DNA of 64,000 bases from assembly GCF_963678245.1 (NCBI RefSeq), contig NZ_OY782776.1:186001-250000 (forward strand), read 5' to 3'. The notes under the pieces are model-generated. The model was not told where the DNA came from. It ran no database searches and saw nothing but the letters and a program-made list of their open reading frames with translations. Shown here piece by piece: positions 55,991 to 64,000 of this stretch. The position numbers and the translations under genes were made by a program. Numbering within the stretch: the first letter of the stretch is position 1; every line of letters begins with the position of its first letter. This DNA comes from an uncultured Sunxiuqinia sp. (GTDB lineage Bacteria; Bacteroidota; Bacteroidia; Bacteroidales; Prolixibacteraceae).

Positions 55991-57298
55991 ATGAAAAGAA
56001 TATTTTTACTTTCCTTTTTTATAAGCATGGGATTATTGCTTCAAGCACAAACAGCTGATAAAAAGTGGGCTGTTGGACTCGGTGGTGGTGCCTATTACGG
56101 TAACACGCTTGAGGGTACTGGTATTATGACAGAGTTTTATTTAAGCAGGTACTTAAACTCATCATTTGACTTGATGCTTTTAAACAATCTGGGTTTATCA
56201 AATTCAGAAGTTGAAAATACGCTTGATATTAGCGCGACATTTCTTAATTTAAGGTATAAGCTGAACAATGGCTATATTCTGAATGAGAACAGTGGGATTC
56301 AGCCGTACCTTTATGGGGGGCCTGGTCTGATTCAGGATAATGAGGTTTCCGGATTTAATTTTGATGCAGGCGCTGGCTTTAAGTTTCCGTTAAGTTCAAG
56401 TATCGCTTTATTTGTTGAAGGCGGATACATTAATGGCCTAAGTGAGGATAAAGCGGATGAAGAGAATGTATTGCCTGAAAGCTTTTTTAAAGGAGTTGCG
56501 GGAATCGAAATTAGCTTCGGGAAAAAGAAAGATTCTGACGGGGACGGTGTTACAGATCGTAAAGACGATTGTCCCGATACTCCTCAAGGAGTTGTTGTGG
56601 ATGAAAATGGATGCCCTGTGGATACCGATGGAGATGGATTGCCGGATTATAAAGACGATTGCCCAACTGAACCGGGTGAACTTGCCCTGAATGGATGTCC
56701 GGACCGGGATGGTGATGGAGTCGCAGACAAAGATGATGATTGCCCTGATACACCCGGACTAAAAGAGTTTGATGGTTGTCCGGATACTGACGGTGATGGT
56801 GTGATTGATAAGAAGGATGAATGTCCGGATACACCAAAAGGTTATAAAGTAGATGAAAAAGGATGCCCAATTGATACCGATGGTGATGGATTAGTTGATG
56901 AAGAAGATGATTGCCCGAATGAAGCAGGACCGATCGATAATAAAGGATGCCCAATTGTAACATTTGAATTCAGTTCCATTCATTTTGAATTTGATAAGTA
57001 TGATTTGAAATCATCTGCTCAAAAAGAATTGGATGATATTGCTGAAATAATGAATGAAGATGAAACCGTGGAGGTTGAATTGTATGGTCATGCTGATGAA
57101 ATTGGTTCGGCCCAATACAATATGGATCTATCGGAGAAGAGAGCAGATGCCGCTCGTAGCTACCTGGTGAGTAAAGGTGTACCTGCAGAGAGAATCGTTA
57201 AAGTTGTGCCTCTTGGGCAAACTCAACCCGTTGCTCCTAACGATACAGAGGAAGGAAGAGCTAAAAACAGACGAGTAGAGATTAAAGCCGTTGAATAA
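55991..57298 (+). CDS. OmpA family outer-membrane protein with thrombospondin type 3 repeats
   Basis: 435 residues. Signal peptide ending LLLQAQ (residue 19). An N-terminal eight-strand barrel at about 20-178 (KWAVGLGGGAYYGNTLEG, then VAGIEISFGK). Five to six calcium-binding thrombospondin type 3 repeats at about 180-315, each with the D-x-D-G-D-G-x-x-D pattern and a paired cysteine. The C-terminal OmpA domain at about 320-435 (SIHFEFDKYDLKSSAQKELD, YGHADEIGSAQYNMDLSEKR, RRVEIKA) binds peptidoglycan. It ties the outer membrane to the cell wall. It has its own terminator and stands apart from its neighbours. Confidence 0.96.
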   Translation: MKRIFLLSFFISMGLLLQAQTADKKWAVGLGGGAYYGNTLEGTGIMTEFYLSRYLNSSFDLMLLNNLGLSNSEVENTLDISATFLNLRYKLNNGYILNENSGIQPYLYGGPGLIQDNEVSGFNFDAGAGFKFPLSSSIALFVEGGYINGLSEDKADEENVLPESFFKGVAGIEISFGKKKDSDGDGVTDRKDDCPDTPQGVVVDENGCPVDTDGDGLPDYKDDCPTEPGELALNGCPDRDGDGVADKDDDCPDTPGLKEFDGCPDTDGDGVIDKKDECPDTPKGYKVDEKGCPIDTDGDGLVDEEDDCPNEAGPIDNKGCPIVTFEFSSIHFEFDKYDLKSSAQKELDDIAEIMNEDETVEVELYGHADEIGSAQYNMDLSEKRADAARSYLVSKGVPAERIVKVVPLGQTQPVAPNDTEEGRAKNRRVEIKAVE

Positions 57299-57330
57299 TT
57301 GAATAGCAAATAACATAGAAGTTTTAAAAA

Positions 57331-57358
57331 AGAGCTCTGCATAGGCAGAGCTCTTTTT
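57331..57358 (+). terminator. Terminator after the OmpA gene
   Basis: AGAGCTCTGC and GCAGAGCTCT around ATAG, followed by TTTTTG, 32 bases past the stop. An A-run on the other side makes it possibly bidirectional. Confidence 0.85.
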
Positions 57359-57395
57359 GTATGTTTAATGATCCTATAAGTAAGGGATAATCTAT

Positions 57396-57403
57396 TATCT
57401 TTG
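57396..57403 (+). promoter_or_regulatory. -7 promoter box upstream of argS
   Basis: TATCTTTG, an exact TAnnTTTG match, identical to the box before thrS. It lies 20 bases before the argS ATG, implying a leader of about 15 bases. No clear -33 element. Confidence 0.55.
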
Positions 57404-57422
57404 CGGTTCAAAAAAATAGATT

Positions 57423-59216
57423 ATGCATATTGACCAAATCATAAAAGAGAAAGTTGTTGAAGCGATAGCCTCACTTTATGGGCAGACAGTTGACACTAGT
57501 GCTGTTCAAATTCAAAATACACGTAAAGATGTTGAAGGAGATATGACAGTCGTTGTTTTTCCTTTCTTGCGTTTTTCAAAGAAAGCACCGGAGCAAACAG
57601 GCGAAGAACTCGGTGGATATTTGACGGAGAATGTCGATTTGGTTGAGAACTTTTCAGTTATCAAAGGTTTTTTGAATTTGATGATTGCTCAAAACTACTG
57701 GTTGTCTGTCTTAGAAAGCGCGGCAGCTGACGATACTTTCGGTTTTACACAGCCCCAGGAAGATTCTCCGTTGGTGATGGTTGAGTATTCATCGCCAAAC
57801 ACAAATAAACCTTTACATTTAGGGCATATCCGTAATAATTTGTTGGGGTACTCTATTGGTGAAATAATAAAAGCCAACGGCAATGAATTAGTAAAAACGA
57901 ATATTGTTAACGATCGCGGAATTCATATTTGCAAGTCGATGTATGCCTGGCAACAATGGGGTGATGGAAAAACTCCACAAAGTACAGGGATAAAAGGAGA
58001 CCATTTGGTTGGTGACTTTTATGTGCTGTTTGATAAGCATTACAAACAAGAAATTAGCGAGTTGGTCGAGCAGGGAATGAGCAAAGAAGATGCTGAGCAA
58101 AAGGCTCCTTCCATTGTGGCTGCTCGTGATATGTTGAGGAAGTGGGAGGCCAAAGATCCAGAGGTTACTAAGTTGTGGCAGACAATGAATCAATGGGTGT
58201 ATGCTGGATTTGATGTGACCTATAAAGAACTTGGTGTTGATTTCGATAAAATATATCACGAATCGGATACCTATTTGGTCGGTAAAGATGAGGTTTTCAG
58301 AGGATTGAAAGAAGGTGTTTTTTATCAGCGAGAGGATCAATCGGTGTGGGCTGATTTGACAAAAGACGGATTGGATGAAAAAATTCTTCTTCGGAGCGAT
58401 GGTACTTCTGTTTATATGACCCAGGATATTGGCACCGCAAAATTACGCTTCGACGATTACAAAATCGACAAGATGATTTATGTTGTTGGTAATGAGCAAA
58501 ATTATCATTTCCAAGTGTTGTCGGTCTTGTTAGATAAGCTTGGCTATGAATGGGGTAAAGGTCTGCATCATTTTTCATACGGAATGGTTGAACTGCCTCA
58601 CGGGAAAATGAAATCACGCGAAGGAACAGTTGTTGATGCCGATGATTTAATGGCTGAAATGATTGAAGTGGCTCGCAAAACATCGGAGGAATTAGGAAAG
58701 CTGGAGGGCTATACCGATGATGAGTTGAATAGAACATATAAAATAATTGCCCTTGGGGCCTTAAAATACTTCATGTTGAAGGTTGACCCTAAAAAGAATA
58801 TGCTTTTCAATCCGGAAGAATCAATTGATTTCAATGGGAATACGGGACCGTTTATTCAATACACACATGCACGGATTCGCTCAGTTATTCGAAAAGCTAC
58901 AAAAAAAGGAATTCAGTTGAGTTTTGATTTGGACTCAACTCTCAATCTTTCAGAAAAAGAGCAGGAGTTAATCAAGTCAATATCTCTTTATCCAACAGTT
59001 GTTAAAGAAGCAGGCGATATTTACAGTCCGGCGTTAATAGCCAATTATATTTATAGTCTGGTAAAAGAGTTTAATCAGTTTTATCACGACCATACAATTT
59101 TAGGTGAAGAAGATGAATCAGTTCGTAATTTCAGGTTGCTGCTATCACAAACTATTGCAGATATTGTGAAGTCAGGAATGGGATTACTAGGGATTGAAGT
59201 TCCTGAGCGGATGTAA
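57423..59216 (+). CDS. argS: Arginine-tRNA ligase
   Basis: 597 residues. Arg-tRNA synthetase N-terminal domain (1-90, MTVVVFPFLRFSKKAPEQTG). The class I signature is SSPNTNKPLHLGHIRNNLLG (HIGH-like motif HLGH). The catalytic core has MYVVGNEQNYHFQV-type strands, and the KMSKS-equivalent is KMKSREGTVVDADDL. The DALR anticodon-binding domain occupies the C-terminal 120 residues (GPFIQYTHARIRSVIRKA), ending GIEVPERM. It charges tRNA-Arg. Single gene between two terminators. Confidence 0.98.
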   Translation: MHIDQIIKEKVVEAIASLYGQTVDTSAVQIQNTRKDVEGDMTVVVFPFLRFSKKAPEQTGEELGGYLTENVDLVENFSVIKGFLNLMIAQNYWLSVLESAAADDTFGFTQPQEDSPLVMVEYSSPNTNKPLHLGHIRNNLLGYSIGEIIKANGNELVKTNIVNDRGIHICKSMYAWQQWGDGKTPQSTGIKGDHLVGDFYVLFDKHYKQEISELVEQGMSKEDAEQKAPSIVAARDMLRKWEAKDPEVTKLWQTMNQWVYAGFDVTYKELGVDFDKIYHESDTYLVGKDEVFRGLKEGVFYQREDQSVWADLTKDGLDEKILLRSDGTSVYMTQDIGTAKLRFDDYKIDKMIYVVGNEQNYHFQVLSVLLDKLGYEWGKGLHHFSYGMVELPHGKMKSREGTVVDADDLMAEMIEVARKTSEELGKLEGYTDDELNRTYKIIALGALKYFMLKVDPKKNMLFNPEESIDFNGNTGPFIQYTHARIRSVIRKATKKGIQLSFDLDSTLNLSEKEQELIKSISLYPTVVKEAGDIYSPALIANYIYSLVKEFNQFYHDHTILGEEDESVRNFRLLLSQTIADIVKSGMGLLGIEVPERM

Positions 59217-59221
59217 AAAAG

Positions 59222-59260
59222 CATAAAAAAAAGGGGGTCAGAACTGACCCCCCAAATTTC
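59222..59260. terminator. Bidirectional terminator between argS and the small cysteine protein gene
   Basis: GGGGGTCAG and CTGACCCCC around AA. On the minus strand an eight-T run follows. On the plus side the run is AAATTTC, weaker. It serves argS and the convergent 75-aa gene. Confidence 0.75.
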
Positions 59261-59487
59261 TACAAAATTGCGATTCGTGAAAAAGGGACTTTATTTTCTC
59301 GTTGACAGATACAGTTTCTATGTTTTTGTATTAGTACTGCTCTGTCTTTACTTGTGAGCGAATTAATATATGTTACTCTTTCGGATAAACTCAGTGTTCT
59401 GATCTCTTTATAGGTACAAGTTTCTAGTTCTTTATTCATCGGACAACTAAATACAAGCCCGTAATAATATGATACTTCTTCTCTCAT
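59260..59487 (-). CDS. Small conserved cysteine protein of unknown function
   Basis: 75 residues. The core reads CPMNKELETCTYKEIRTLSL with Cys15 and Cys24, then SERVTYINSLTSKDRAVLIQ and a final KHRNCICQRE with His56, Cys59 and Cys61. The pattern C-P-x(7)-C...H-x2-C recalls a family of small Bacteroidota proteins of about 60-75 residues, as far as I remember. The terminator with a T-run on this strand supports transcription. A zinc site is plausible. The upstream 167 bases up to ffh include the ffh promoter. Confidence 0.6.
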   Translation of the reverse strand: MREEVSYYYGLVFSCPMNKELETCTYKEIRTLSLSERVTYINSLTSKDRAVLIQKHRNCICQRENKVPFSRIAIL

Positions 59488-59611
59488 CCCTCATTTATCC
59501 GTTCAACACTATAAGTACTTACACCTCTTTATTCTGTTTTTTTAAGAAAGGTAACCCTGTAATTACATTTTTTTATCTGATTGTTTAAAATTTTCATTCT
59601 ATATATTTTTG

Positions 59612-59619
59612 TATTTTTG
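59612..59619 (+). promoter_or_regulatory. -7 promoter box upstream of ffh
   Basis: TATTTTTG matches TAnnTTTG, 35 bases before the ffh ATG. The surroundings are AT-rich and other boxes could be used. Confidence 0.5.
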
Positions 59620-59654
59620 CACGAGCTTGAAAATAAATCAATATCATTACCAAT

Positions 59655-60983
59655 ATGTTTGAAAATCTTAATGAAAAATTAGAACGGTCGTTTCAGTTGC
59701 TAAAAGGGCAAGGAAGAATAACCGAGATTAATATAGCTGAAACGCTAAAGGAAGTGCGGCGAGCATTGCTTGATGCCGATGTTAACTTTAAAATAGCCAA
59801 ATCATTTACCGAAACTGTCAAGGATAAGGCTCTGGGGGCGGATGTACTTTCGGCGGTGAAACCAGGTGAAATGATGGTTAAAATTGTTCATGATGAGCTA
59901 GCCGAATTGATGGGTGGTAAGTCAGTGGATATTAATCTTGGGGGAAATCCTACTGTAATTTTAATTGCCGGATTGCAAGGTTCTGGTAAGACGACTTTTT
60001 CCGGTAAGCTTTCAAAATTAATTAAAAGTAAGCGAGGCAAGCATCCGTTGTTGGTTGCTGGAGATGTTTATCGTCCGGCTGCAATCGATCAGTTGAAAGT
60101 GCTGGGTGAACAAATTAATGTACCTGTTTATACTGAAGAGGGCAATAAAGAGCCCGTGAAAATTGCACAGGCAGCTATCAAGCATGCTAAAGCGAATGGT
60201 AACGATGTCGTTATTATCGATACGGCAGGGCGTTTAGCTATTGATGAGCAAATGATGAATGAAATTGCGGCAGTAAAAAAGGCAGTTTCACCACACGAGA
60301 TTTTATTTGTAGTCGATTCGATGACAGGTCAGGATGCAGTAAATACAGCTAAGGAATTTAATGATCGGCTGGATTTTGATGGAGTAGTTCTAACAAAATT
60401 GGATGGAGATACAAGAGGTGGTGCCGCACTTTCGATTCGTTCGGTTGTTGAAAAACCAATTAAATATGTTGGTACGGGCGAAAAAATGGAGGCTCTGGAT
60501 GTTTTCCATCCAGAACGTATGGCTGACCGAATCTTAGGTATGGGCGACATTGTTTCGCTGGTTGAAAAAGCACAGGAACAATTTGATGTTGATGAAGCCC
60601 GTAAAATGCAAAAGAAACTGGCCAAAAATCAGTTCAATTTTGAAGATTTCTTGAAACAGATCCAGCAAATCAAAAAAATGGGTAATATCAAGGATTTGGC
60701 TGCAATGATACCGGGCATGGGAAAGGCGATGAAAAATATGGATATTGATGATGATGCTTTTAAGCACATCGAAGCGATCATTCATTCAATGACTACTGCT
60801 GAAAGAAATGACCCTTCATTGTTGAACGGATCGAGAAGAAAACGGATTGCGAACGGTTCTGGAACTGATATTCAAGAGGTCAACCGTTTAATCAAACAAT
60901 TTGCAGAAACACGTAAGATGATGAAAATGGTTTCGCAAGGTAAAAACATGGGACGTATGATGGGAAATATGCGTGCGAGATAA
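59655..60983 (+). CDS. ffh: Signal recognition particle protein Ffh
   Basis: 442 residues. N domain helices (1-90), then the GTPase G domain: P-loop GLQGSGKTTFSGKL (about 106-119), DVYRPAAIDQLKVLGEQ, DTAGRLAIDEQMM, TKLDGDTRGGAAL. The M domain begins at about 300 (QFNFEDFLKQIQQIKKMGNI) and contains the SRP-RNA-binding helix-turn-helix (SRRKRIANGSGTDIQEVNRL) and a methionine-rich end (MMKMVSQGKNMGRMMGNM). It recognises signal peptides at the ribosome and delivers them to FtsY. folD follows in the same direction after 104 bases. Confidence 0.98.
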   Translation: MFENLNEKLERSFQLLKGQGRITEINIAETLKEVRRALLDADVNFKIAKSFTETVKDKALGADVLSAVKPGEMMVKIVHDELAELMGGKSVDINLGGNPTVILIAGLQGSGKTTFSGKLSKLIKSKRGKHPLLVAGDVYRPAAIDQLKVLGEQINVPVYTEEGNKEPVKIAQAAIKHAKANGNDVVIIDTAGRLAIDEQMMNEIAAVKKAVSPHEILFVVDSMTGQDAVNTAKEFNDRLDFDGVVLTKLDGDTRGGAALSIRSVVEKPIKYVGTGEKMEALDVFHPERMADRILGMGDIVSLVEKAQEQFDVDEARKMQKKLAKNQFNFEDFLKQIQQIKKMGNIKDLAAMIPGMGKAMKNMDIDDDAFKHIEAIIHSMTTAERNDPSLLNGSRRKRIANGSGTDIQEVNRLIKQFAETRKMMKMVSQGKNMGRMMGNMRAR

Positions 60984-61087
60984 ATTCTAAAATTAGAATG
61001 AGGAAACGTAAATATACGCACACACAGGAGCATGATTGTCGTAGAAGGGTTCCATGTGTTGCAATTAAAAATAAACAATTATAACAC

Positions 61088-61963
61088 ATGAAATTAATTG
61101 ACGGTAAACAAACCGCTGCAGAGATCAAAAAGGAAATTGCCATCGACGTTAAGGCAATGGTTGACGCTGGAGCAAAGCAACCGCATTTAGCTGCAATTTT
61201 AGTTGGTCATGACGGTGGTAGTGAAACCTACGTCGCATTTAAAATTAAGGATTGCGAAGAGGTAGGGTTTAAATCAAGCTTGATCCGTTTTGAAGAAGAC
61301 GTGACTGAGGAGGAACTGCTGGCAAAAGTTGACGAGTTGAATAAGGATGCTGATGTTGATGGTTTTATCGTTCAGCTTCCTCTTCCCAGGCAGATCTCAG
61401 AGCAGAAGATCATTGAAGCAATTGATCCTAAGAAAGATGTAGATGGTTTTCATCCGATAAATGTAGGGCGAATGGTGATCGGTTTGCCATGTTTTGTCTC
61501 TGCAACTCCTGATGGCATTGTTGAATTGTTGAAAAGGTATAATATTGAAACATCAGGAAAGGATTGTGTAGTGGTTGGTCGCAGTAATATTGTCGGCCGT
61601 CCGATGAGTGTGCTGATGTCTCAAAAGGAAATGAATGCCACTGTTACAGTTGCCCATAGCCGGACTAAAAACTTGGTTGAGCTTTGTGCAAATGCCGATA
61701 TTTTAATCGCAGCGATAGGTTCCCCTGAATTTGTTAAGGAAAATATGGTAAAAGATGGAGCAGTTGTCATTGATGTTGGAACTACTCGAGTAAAATCAGA
61801 CAAAACAAAATCTGGCTTTAAATTGAAAGGTGATGTTGCTTTTGATGAAGTAGCTGAAAAATGTTCATATATAACTCCGGTTCCTGGAGGAGTAGGGCCA
61901 ATGACAAGAGTTGCCTTGTTGAAGAATACCTTGTTGGCAGCTAAAAAGGAAATTTATCAATAA
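61088..61963 (+). CDS. folD: Methylenetetrahydrofolate dehydrogenase/cyclohydrolase FolD
   Basis: 291 residues. The tetrahydrofolate-binding region has [18 protein letters not shown] (Tyr-x-x-x-Lys active site) and [14 protein letters not shown]. The Rossmann domain has [19 protein letters not shown] and VIDVGTTRV. The closing [17 protein letters not shown] is the family signature. It interconverts 5,10-methylene- and 10-formyl-tetrahydrofolate in the cytoplasm. Preceded by ffh, followed by a strong terminator at 61973. Confidence 0.98.
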   Translation: MKLIDGKQTAAEIKKEIAIDVKAMVDAGAKQPHLAAILVGHDGGSETYVAFKIKDCEEVGFKSSLIRFEEDVTEEELLAKVDELNKDADVDGFIVQLPLPRQISEQKIIEAIDPKKDVDGFHPINVGRMVIGLPCFVSATPDGIVELLKRYNIETSGKDCVVVGRSNIVGRPMSVLMSQKEMNATVTVAHSRTKNLVELCANADILIAAIGSPEFVKENMVKDGAVVIDVGTTRVKSDKTKSGFKLKGDVAFDEVAEKCSYITPVPGGVGPMTRVALLKNTLLAAKKEIYQ

Positions 61964-61972
61964 GTATTTCTT

Positions 61973-62025
61973 AACAGAGATTAAAAAAAGGTGACTAGTT
62001 TGTTTACCTTTTTTTAATCTCTGTT
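61973..62025 (+). terminator. Terminator after folD
   Basis: A perfect 20-bp stem, AACAGAGATTAAAAAAAGGT and its complement, around a 13-base loop. The second arm contains the T-run TTTTTTT. It lies about ten bases past the folD stop. The end of this hairpin overlaps the putative -33 element of the next gene. Confidence 0.75.
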
Positions 62026-62055
62026 GTTTAGTTTTATGAAAACTAAATAATTTTG
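62024..62055 (+). promoter_or_regulatory. Promoter of the M48 lipoprotein protease gene
   Basis: TTG at 62024-62026 and TAATTTTG at 62048-62055 are 21 bases apart, a good fit to the Bacteroidota -33/-7 pattern. Transcription would begin near 62058-62062, at or next to the ATG at 62060, so the message may lack a leader. Confidence 0.5.
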
Positions 62056-62059
62056 CGAA

Positions 62060-62878
62060 ATGAAAAAATTGGAAAACAGGATTCTGGTCATCTTTACAAT
62101 TATTGCAGTTATGTCATTGATCCAGTCTTGTAGCACGGTGCCACTAACAGGTCGTAACCAAATTAATTTATTGCCTGAATCAAATATGGTGGAAATGAGT
62201 TTGACTAGTTACGAGCAGTTTCTTGATACGAATAAGGTTTCAAGCAATCAAAATCAGGTAGCACTCGTTAAGCGGGTTGGAAAGGATATCTCGATAGCCG
62301 TTGAGCAATATTTAAGAGAAAATGGATACGAAAGCTATTTAGATTATTTTGAATGGGAATTTAACTTGATCGAAAGCGATGTCCCTAATGCATGGTGCAT
62401 GCCCGGTGGAAAAGTTGTTGTTTACACTGGACTTTTGCCTTTAACAAAAACAGAAGCTGGGTTGGCAGTGGTTATGGGGCATGAAATTGCCCATGCGGTT
62501 GCTCGTCATGGTAACGAAAGAATGAGCCATAGCATGTTAGTTCAAATGGGCGGAATAGCCTTGGGTGAAGCTATCAAAGAGAAACCGGATGAGACTCAGG
62601 CAATTTTTTCAGCGGCTTTCGGAGTAGGCACTCAAGTTGGTATAATGTTGCCTTTTTCGCGCCAACATGAATACGAAGCCGATAAAATGGGGCTGATTTT
62701 CATGGCTATTGCCGGTTATAATCCGCAACAGTCAGTTGCTTTTTGGCAGCGTATGTCTGAAAATGCAGGACAAAAACCGCCAGAACTATTAAGTACTCAC
62801 CCCGTAGATGGTAAGCGAATAGCCGCTTTGCAAGAAATTATGCCCACTGCCATGGAATATTATTACAAAAATAATTAA
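62060..62878 (+). CDS. M48 family metalloprotease, lipoprotein
   Basis: 272 residues with a lipoprotein signal ending in IQSC (Cys24). The zinc-binding HEIAHAVARHGNERMSH (HExxH) is followed by EYEADKMGLIFMAIAGYNPQ, whose Glu supplies the third ligand. Both are typical of the M48 proteases such as LoiP/BepA, which act on misassembled outer-membrane proteins. The N-terminal PLTGRNQINLLPE is another family signature. It should be anchored in the periplasm. No BepA-like TPR domain is attached. Confidence 0.95.
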   Translation: MKKLENRILVIFTIIAVMSLIQSCSTVPLTGRNQINLLPESNMVEMSLTSYEQFLDTNKVSSNQNQVALVKRVGKDISIAVEQYLRENGYESYLDYFEWEFNLIESDVPNAWCMPGGKVVVYTGLLPLTKTEAGLAVVMGHEIAHAVARHGNERMSHSMLVQMGGIALGEAIKEKPDETQAIFSAAFGVGTQVGIMLPFSRQHEYEADKMGLIFMAIAGYNPQQSVAFWQRMSENAGQKPPELLSTHPVDGKRIAALQEIMPTAMEYYYKNN

Positions 62879-62924
62879 AATGAACATTTGTTTCTGTTGA
62901 AATAATAACCTGTTTATTAACAAT

Positions 62925-62958
62925 TTTGAACTATATTCGAAATTATTTTTTATTTTTG
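62925..62958 (+). promoter_or_regulatory. Promoter of the DUF3276 gene
   Basis: TTTG at 62925-62928 and TATTTTTG at 62951-62958, with 22 bases between, fit the Bacteroidota -33/-7 pattern. The ATG follows 37 bases after. Confidence 0.5.
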
Positions 62959-62995
62959 ATAAATCAATTATGGTAATAATTTAAAATCGAGTAAG

Positions 62996-63379
62996 ATGGA
63001 TGGCTTTGATAACAATGATGGAAGGCAAGAGGGCGACAGTAACTTCAGACAAGAGATTTTTTCAAAAGCTGTAAGAGCCGGGAAAAGAACGTATTTCTTC
63101 GATGTGAAATCAACTCGCAAAGAGGAGTACTACCTAACAATTACTGAGAGTAAGAAGCGTTACGATCAGGATGGCAAGTATTTCTTTGAGAAGCATAAAG
63201 TTTTCTTATACAAAGAAGATTTTGATAAATTTTCTGATGGACTAGGTGAGGTTATTGACTTCATTAAGGCAAGTCAGTCGATGCAGGACGAAGGAATTGA
63301 AGTTGATATGACAATGCAAGAGGATGAACAACTTGTAAAAGCTAAAGATTATACCAACGTAGATTTTGATGATATTTAA
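62996..63379 (+). CDS. PUR-alpha-like nucleic-acid-binding protein (DUF3276)
   Basis: 127 residues. After a short acidic, polar lead (NNDGRQEGDSNFRQ) comes the PUR-like domain: EIFSKAVRAGKRTYFFDVKS, TRKEEYYLTITESKKR, FFEKHKVFLYKEDFDKFSDG and LGEVIDFIKASQ. This beta-sheet/helix unit binds single-stranded DNA or RNA, as in the Borrelia protein BpuR and eukaryotic PUR-alpha. An acidic C-terminal tail with DMTMQEDEQLV follows. One repeat is present, so function probably needs a dimer. It is conserved in Bacteroidota. Its role here is not known. Confidence 0.9.
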   Translation: MDGFDNNDGRQEGDSNFRQEIFSKAVRAGKRTYFFDVKSTRKEEYYLTITESKKRYDQDGKYFFEKHKVFLYKEDFDKFSDGLGEVIDFIKASQSMQDEGIEVDMTMQEDEQLVKAKDYTNVDFDDI

Positions 63380-63399
63380 AAAATTTACTGTGAAAAAGT

Positions 63400-63453
63400 A
63401 AAAGCTGGCTCATCAATTATTTAATTGACGAGCCAGCTTTTTTTATGAGAAAC
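63400..63453. terminator. Bidirectional terminator between the PUR-like and TerB-DnaJ genes
   Basis: AAAGCTGGCTC-TCAAT and ATTGA-GAGCCAGCTTT around TATTTA, with a T-run on the plus strand (TTTTTTT) and an A-run on its other side. It serves both convergent genes. Confidence 0.85.
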
Positions 63454-64000
63454 TTCGTTCTTTTTTTAGGTTTTCGTAGGCTTCATTCACTTTTTGGAAT
63501 TTTTCTTTGGCCGCATTCTGAAAATCTTCACCTAAATAGCTGACTTTATCAGGATGGTATTTCATCGCCATTTTTCGATAAGCTTTTTTAACTTCCTCAT
63601 CAGTCGCTCCCTGATCGATCTCTAAAATCTTATATGCTGCATCCGTATTTGGTACAAACATCGATTTGATTGAGTCCAAGTCTTTCGAACTAATCCCCAT
63701 GTTGCTCGCAATTTGCTCAATCATATGGAGTTCACTGGTGTCTACTTTGCCATCGGCTTGTGCGATACCAAATAGAAAGTGCAAGAGTTGTAACCGCGAA
63801 GAATAATCCATATTCTTTTGGATCTGTTGACAAACATCTGCAACCGGGATATTCTGATTTAGCAGGTTGCGAAGCATTTTTACTGCTTCCTGTGCCGAAC
63901 TTGCTCCAAATGATCGTACAAAAAACTGTTTAACGTAGTCAAGTTCTGACTTTAAAACCTTTCCATCGGCTTTCATAACGGCAGCAACTAGGACTAGCAA
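63443..64000 (-). CDS. TerB-DnaJ (DjlA-like) protein, 5' end cut by the window edge
   Basis: 185 residues are visible; the gene continues beyond 64000. Residues about 1-110 of this part are a TerB-like helical domain ([40 protein letters not shown]), with paired acidic ADGKV motifs. The C-terminal 65 residues are a J domain ([35 protein letters not shown]) with the HPD motif that activates Hsp70. The TerB-J order is that of DjlA. The missing front could hold a membrane anchor. The usual glycine-rich and zinc-finger regions of DnaJ itself are absent. Confidence 0.9.
   Translation of the reverse strand: MLVLVAAVMKADGKVLKSELDYVKQFFVRSFGASSAQEAVKMLRNLLNQNIPVADVCQQIQKNMDYSSRLQLLHFLFGIAQADGKVDTSELHMIEQIASNMGISSKDLDSIKSMFVPNTDAAYKILEIDQGATDEEVKKAYRKMAMKYHPDKVSYLGEDFQNAAKEKFQKVNEAYENLKKERSFS

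Noticed and set aside
56550-56963. 137-aa His/Leu-rich minus-strand frame inside the OmpA gene
   Set aside because: It is the antisense of the Asp-rich thrombospondin repeats, whose codons read as His, Tyr and Leu on the other strand.
57888-58737. Long minus-strand frames of 146-150 aa within argS
   Set aside because: Antisense shadows of a fully conserved tRNA synthetase gene.

Overview
The window is Bacteroidota chromosome, probably a marine or sediment member of the Bacteroidales/Marinilabiliales. The signs are two SusC/SusD pairs, a one-protein hybrid two-component regulator, extended SLBB-domain capsule exporters, a PUR-alpha-like DUF3276 protein, a DUF6588 protein, and TAnnTTTG-type promoter boxes in front of housekeeping genes. 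The order-level placement is inference. I see no tRNA, rRNA, CRISPR array, integrase or intact insertion sequence.

Layout. (1) About 66-8804, minus strand: a capsule or exopolysaccharide export module with two large paralogous SLBB exporters, a winged-helix regulator with a degenerate nucleotidyltransferase domain, an outer-membrane barrel and a Wzz-type chain-length protein. It presumably continues leftward out of the window. A 650-bp patchwork of dispersed non-coding repeats lies inside it. (2) 9563-10753: a CynX-type MFS transporter. (3) 10886-33273: a complete polysaccharide utilization locus. Reading leftward from a central control region near 27.5 kb, it encodes a GH16 endo-enzyme, SusC/SusD, SusC/SusD, a surface F5/8-type lipoprotein, a 625-aa beta-propeller lyase candidate, a GH88 unsaturated glucuronyl hydrolase and a 442-aa beta-propeller lyase candidate. 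Reading rightward it encodes the hybrid two-component regulator and a GH43-like enzyme. There are no sulfatases. Lyase, GH88, GH16 and galactanase-like GH43 together fit a galactan whose side chains end in rhamnosyl-glucuronic acid, such as an arabinogalactan protein, better than ulvan. (4) 33688-36362: the ruins of a second, sigma/anti-sigma controlled SusCD locus. FecI, FecR, SusC and SusD are all broken, and one deletion joins the SusC signal peptide to the middle of SusD.

(5) 36517-49100: scattered single genes. They include two tandem paralogs of an unrecognised four-cysteine protein, YwbE, a MOSC protein, a YyaL/SPATA20-type protein, a decayed PhzF gene, a TonB-dependent receptor, a YkgJ cysteine-cluster protein, a solitary class I isoprenoid-synthase-like enzyme and a dipeptidyl peptidase IV. 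(6) 49164-64000: mostly housekeeping. thrS-infC-rpmI-rplT form an operon in which infC appears to start at ATC behind a perfect AGGAGG. Then come a Gfo/Idh oxidoreductase, a frameshifted secreted cupin, a DnaQ-type exonuclease, an OmpA/TSP3 porin, argS, ffh, folD, an M48 lipoprotein protease, the PUR-like DUF3276 protein and the 3' part of a TerB-DnaJ protein cut by the window edge.

Functional identities come from reading motifs in the translated frames. Family names are from memory, without database searches.
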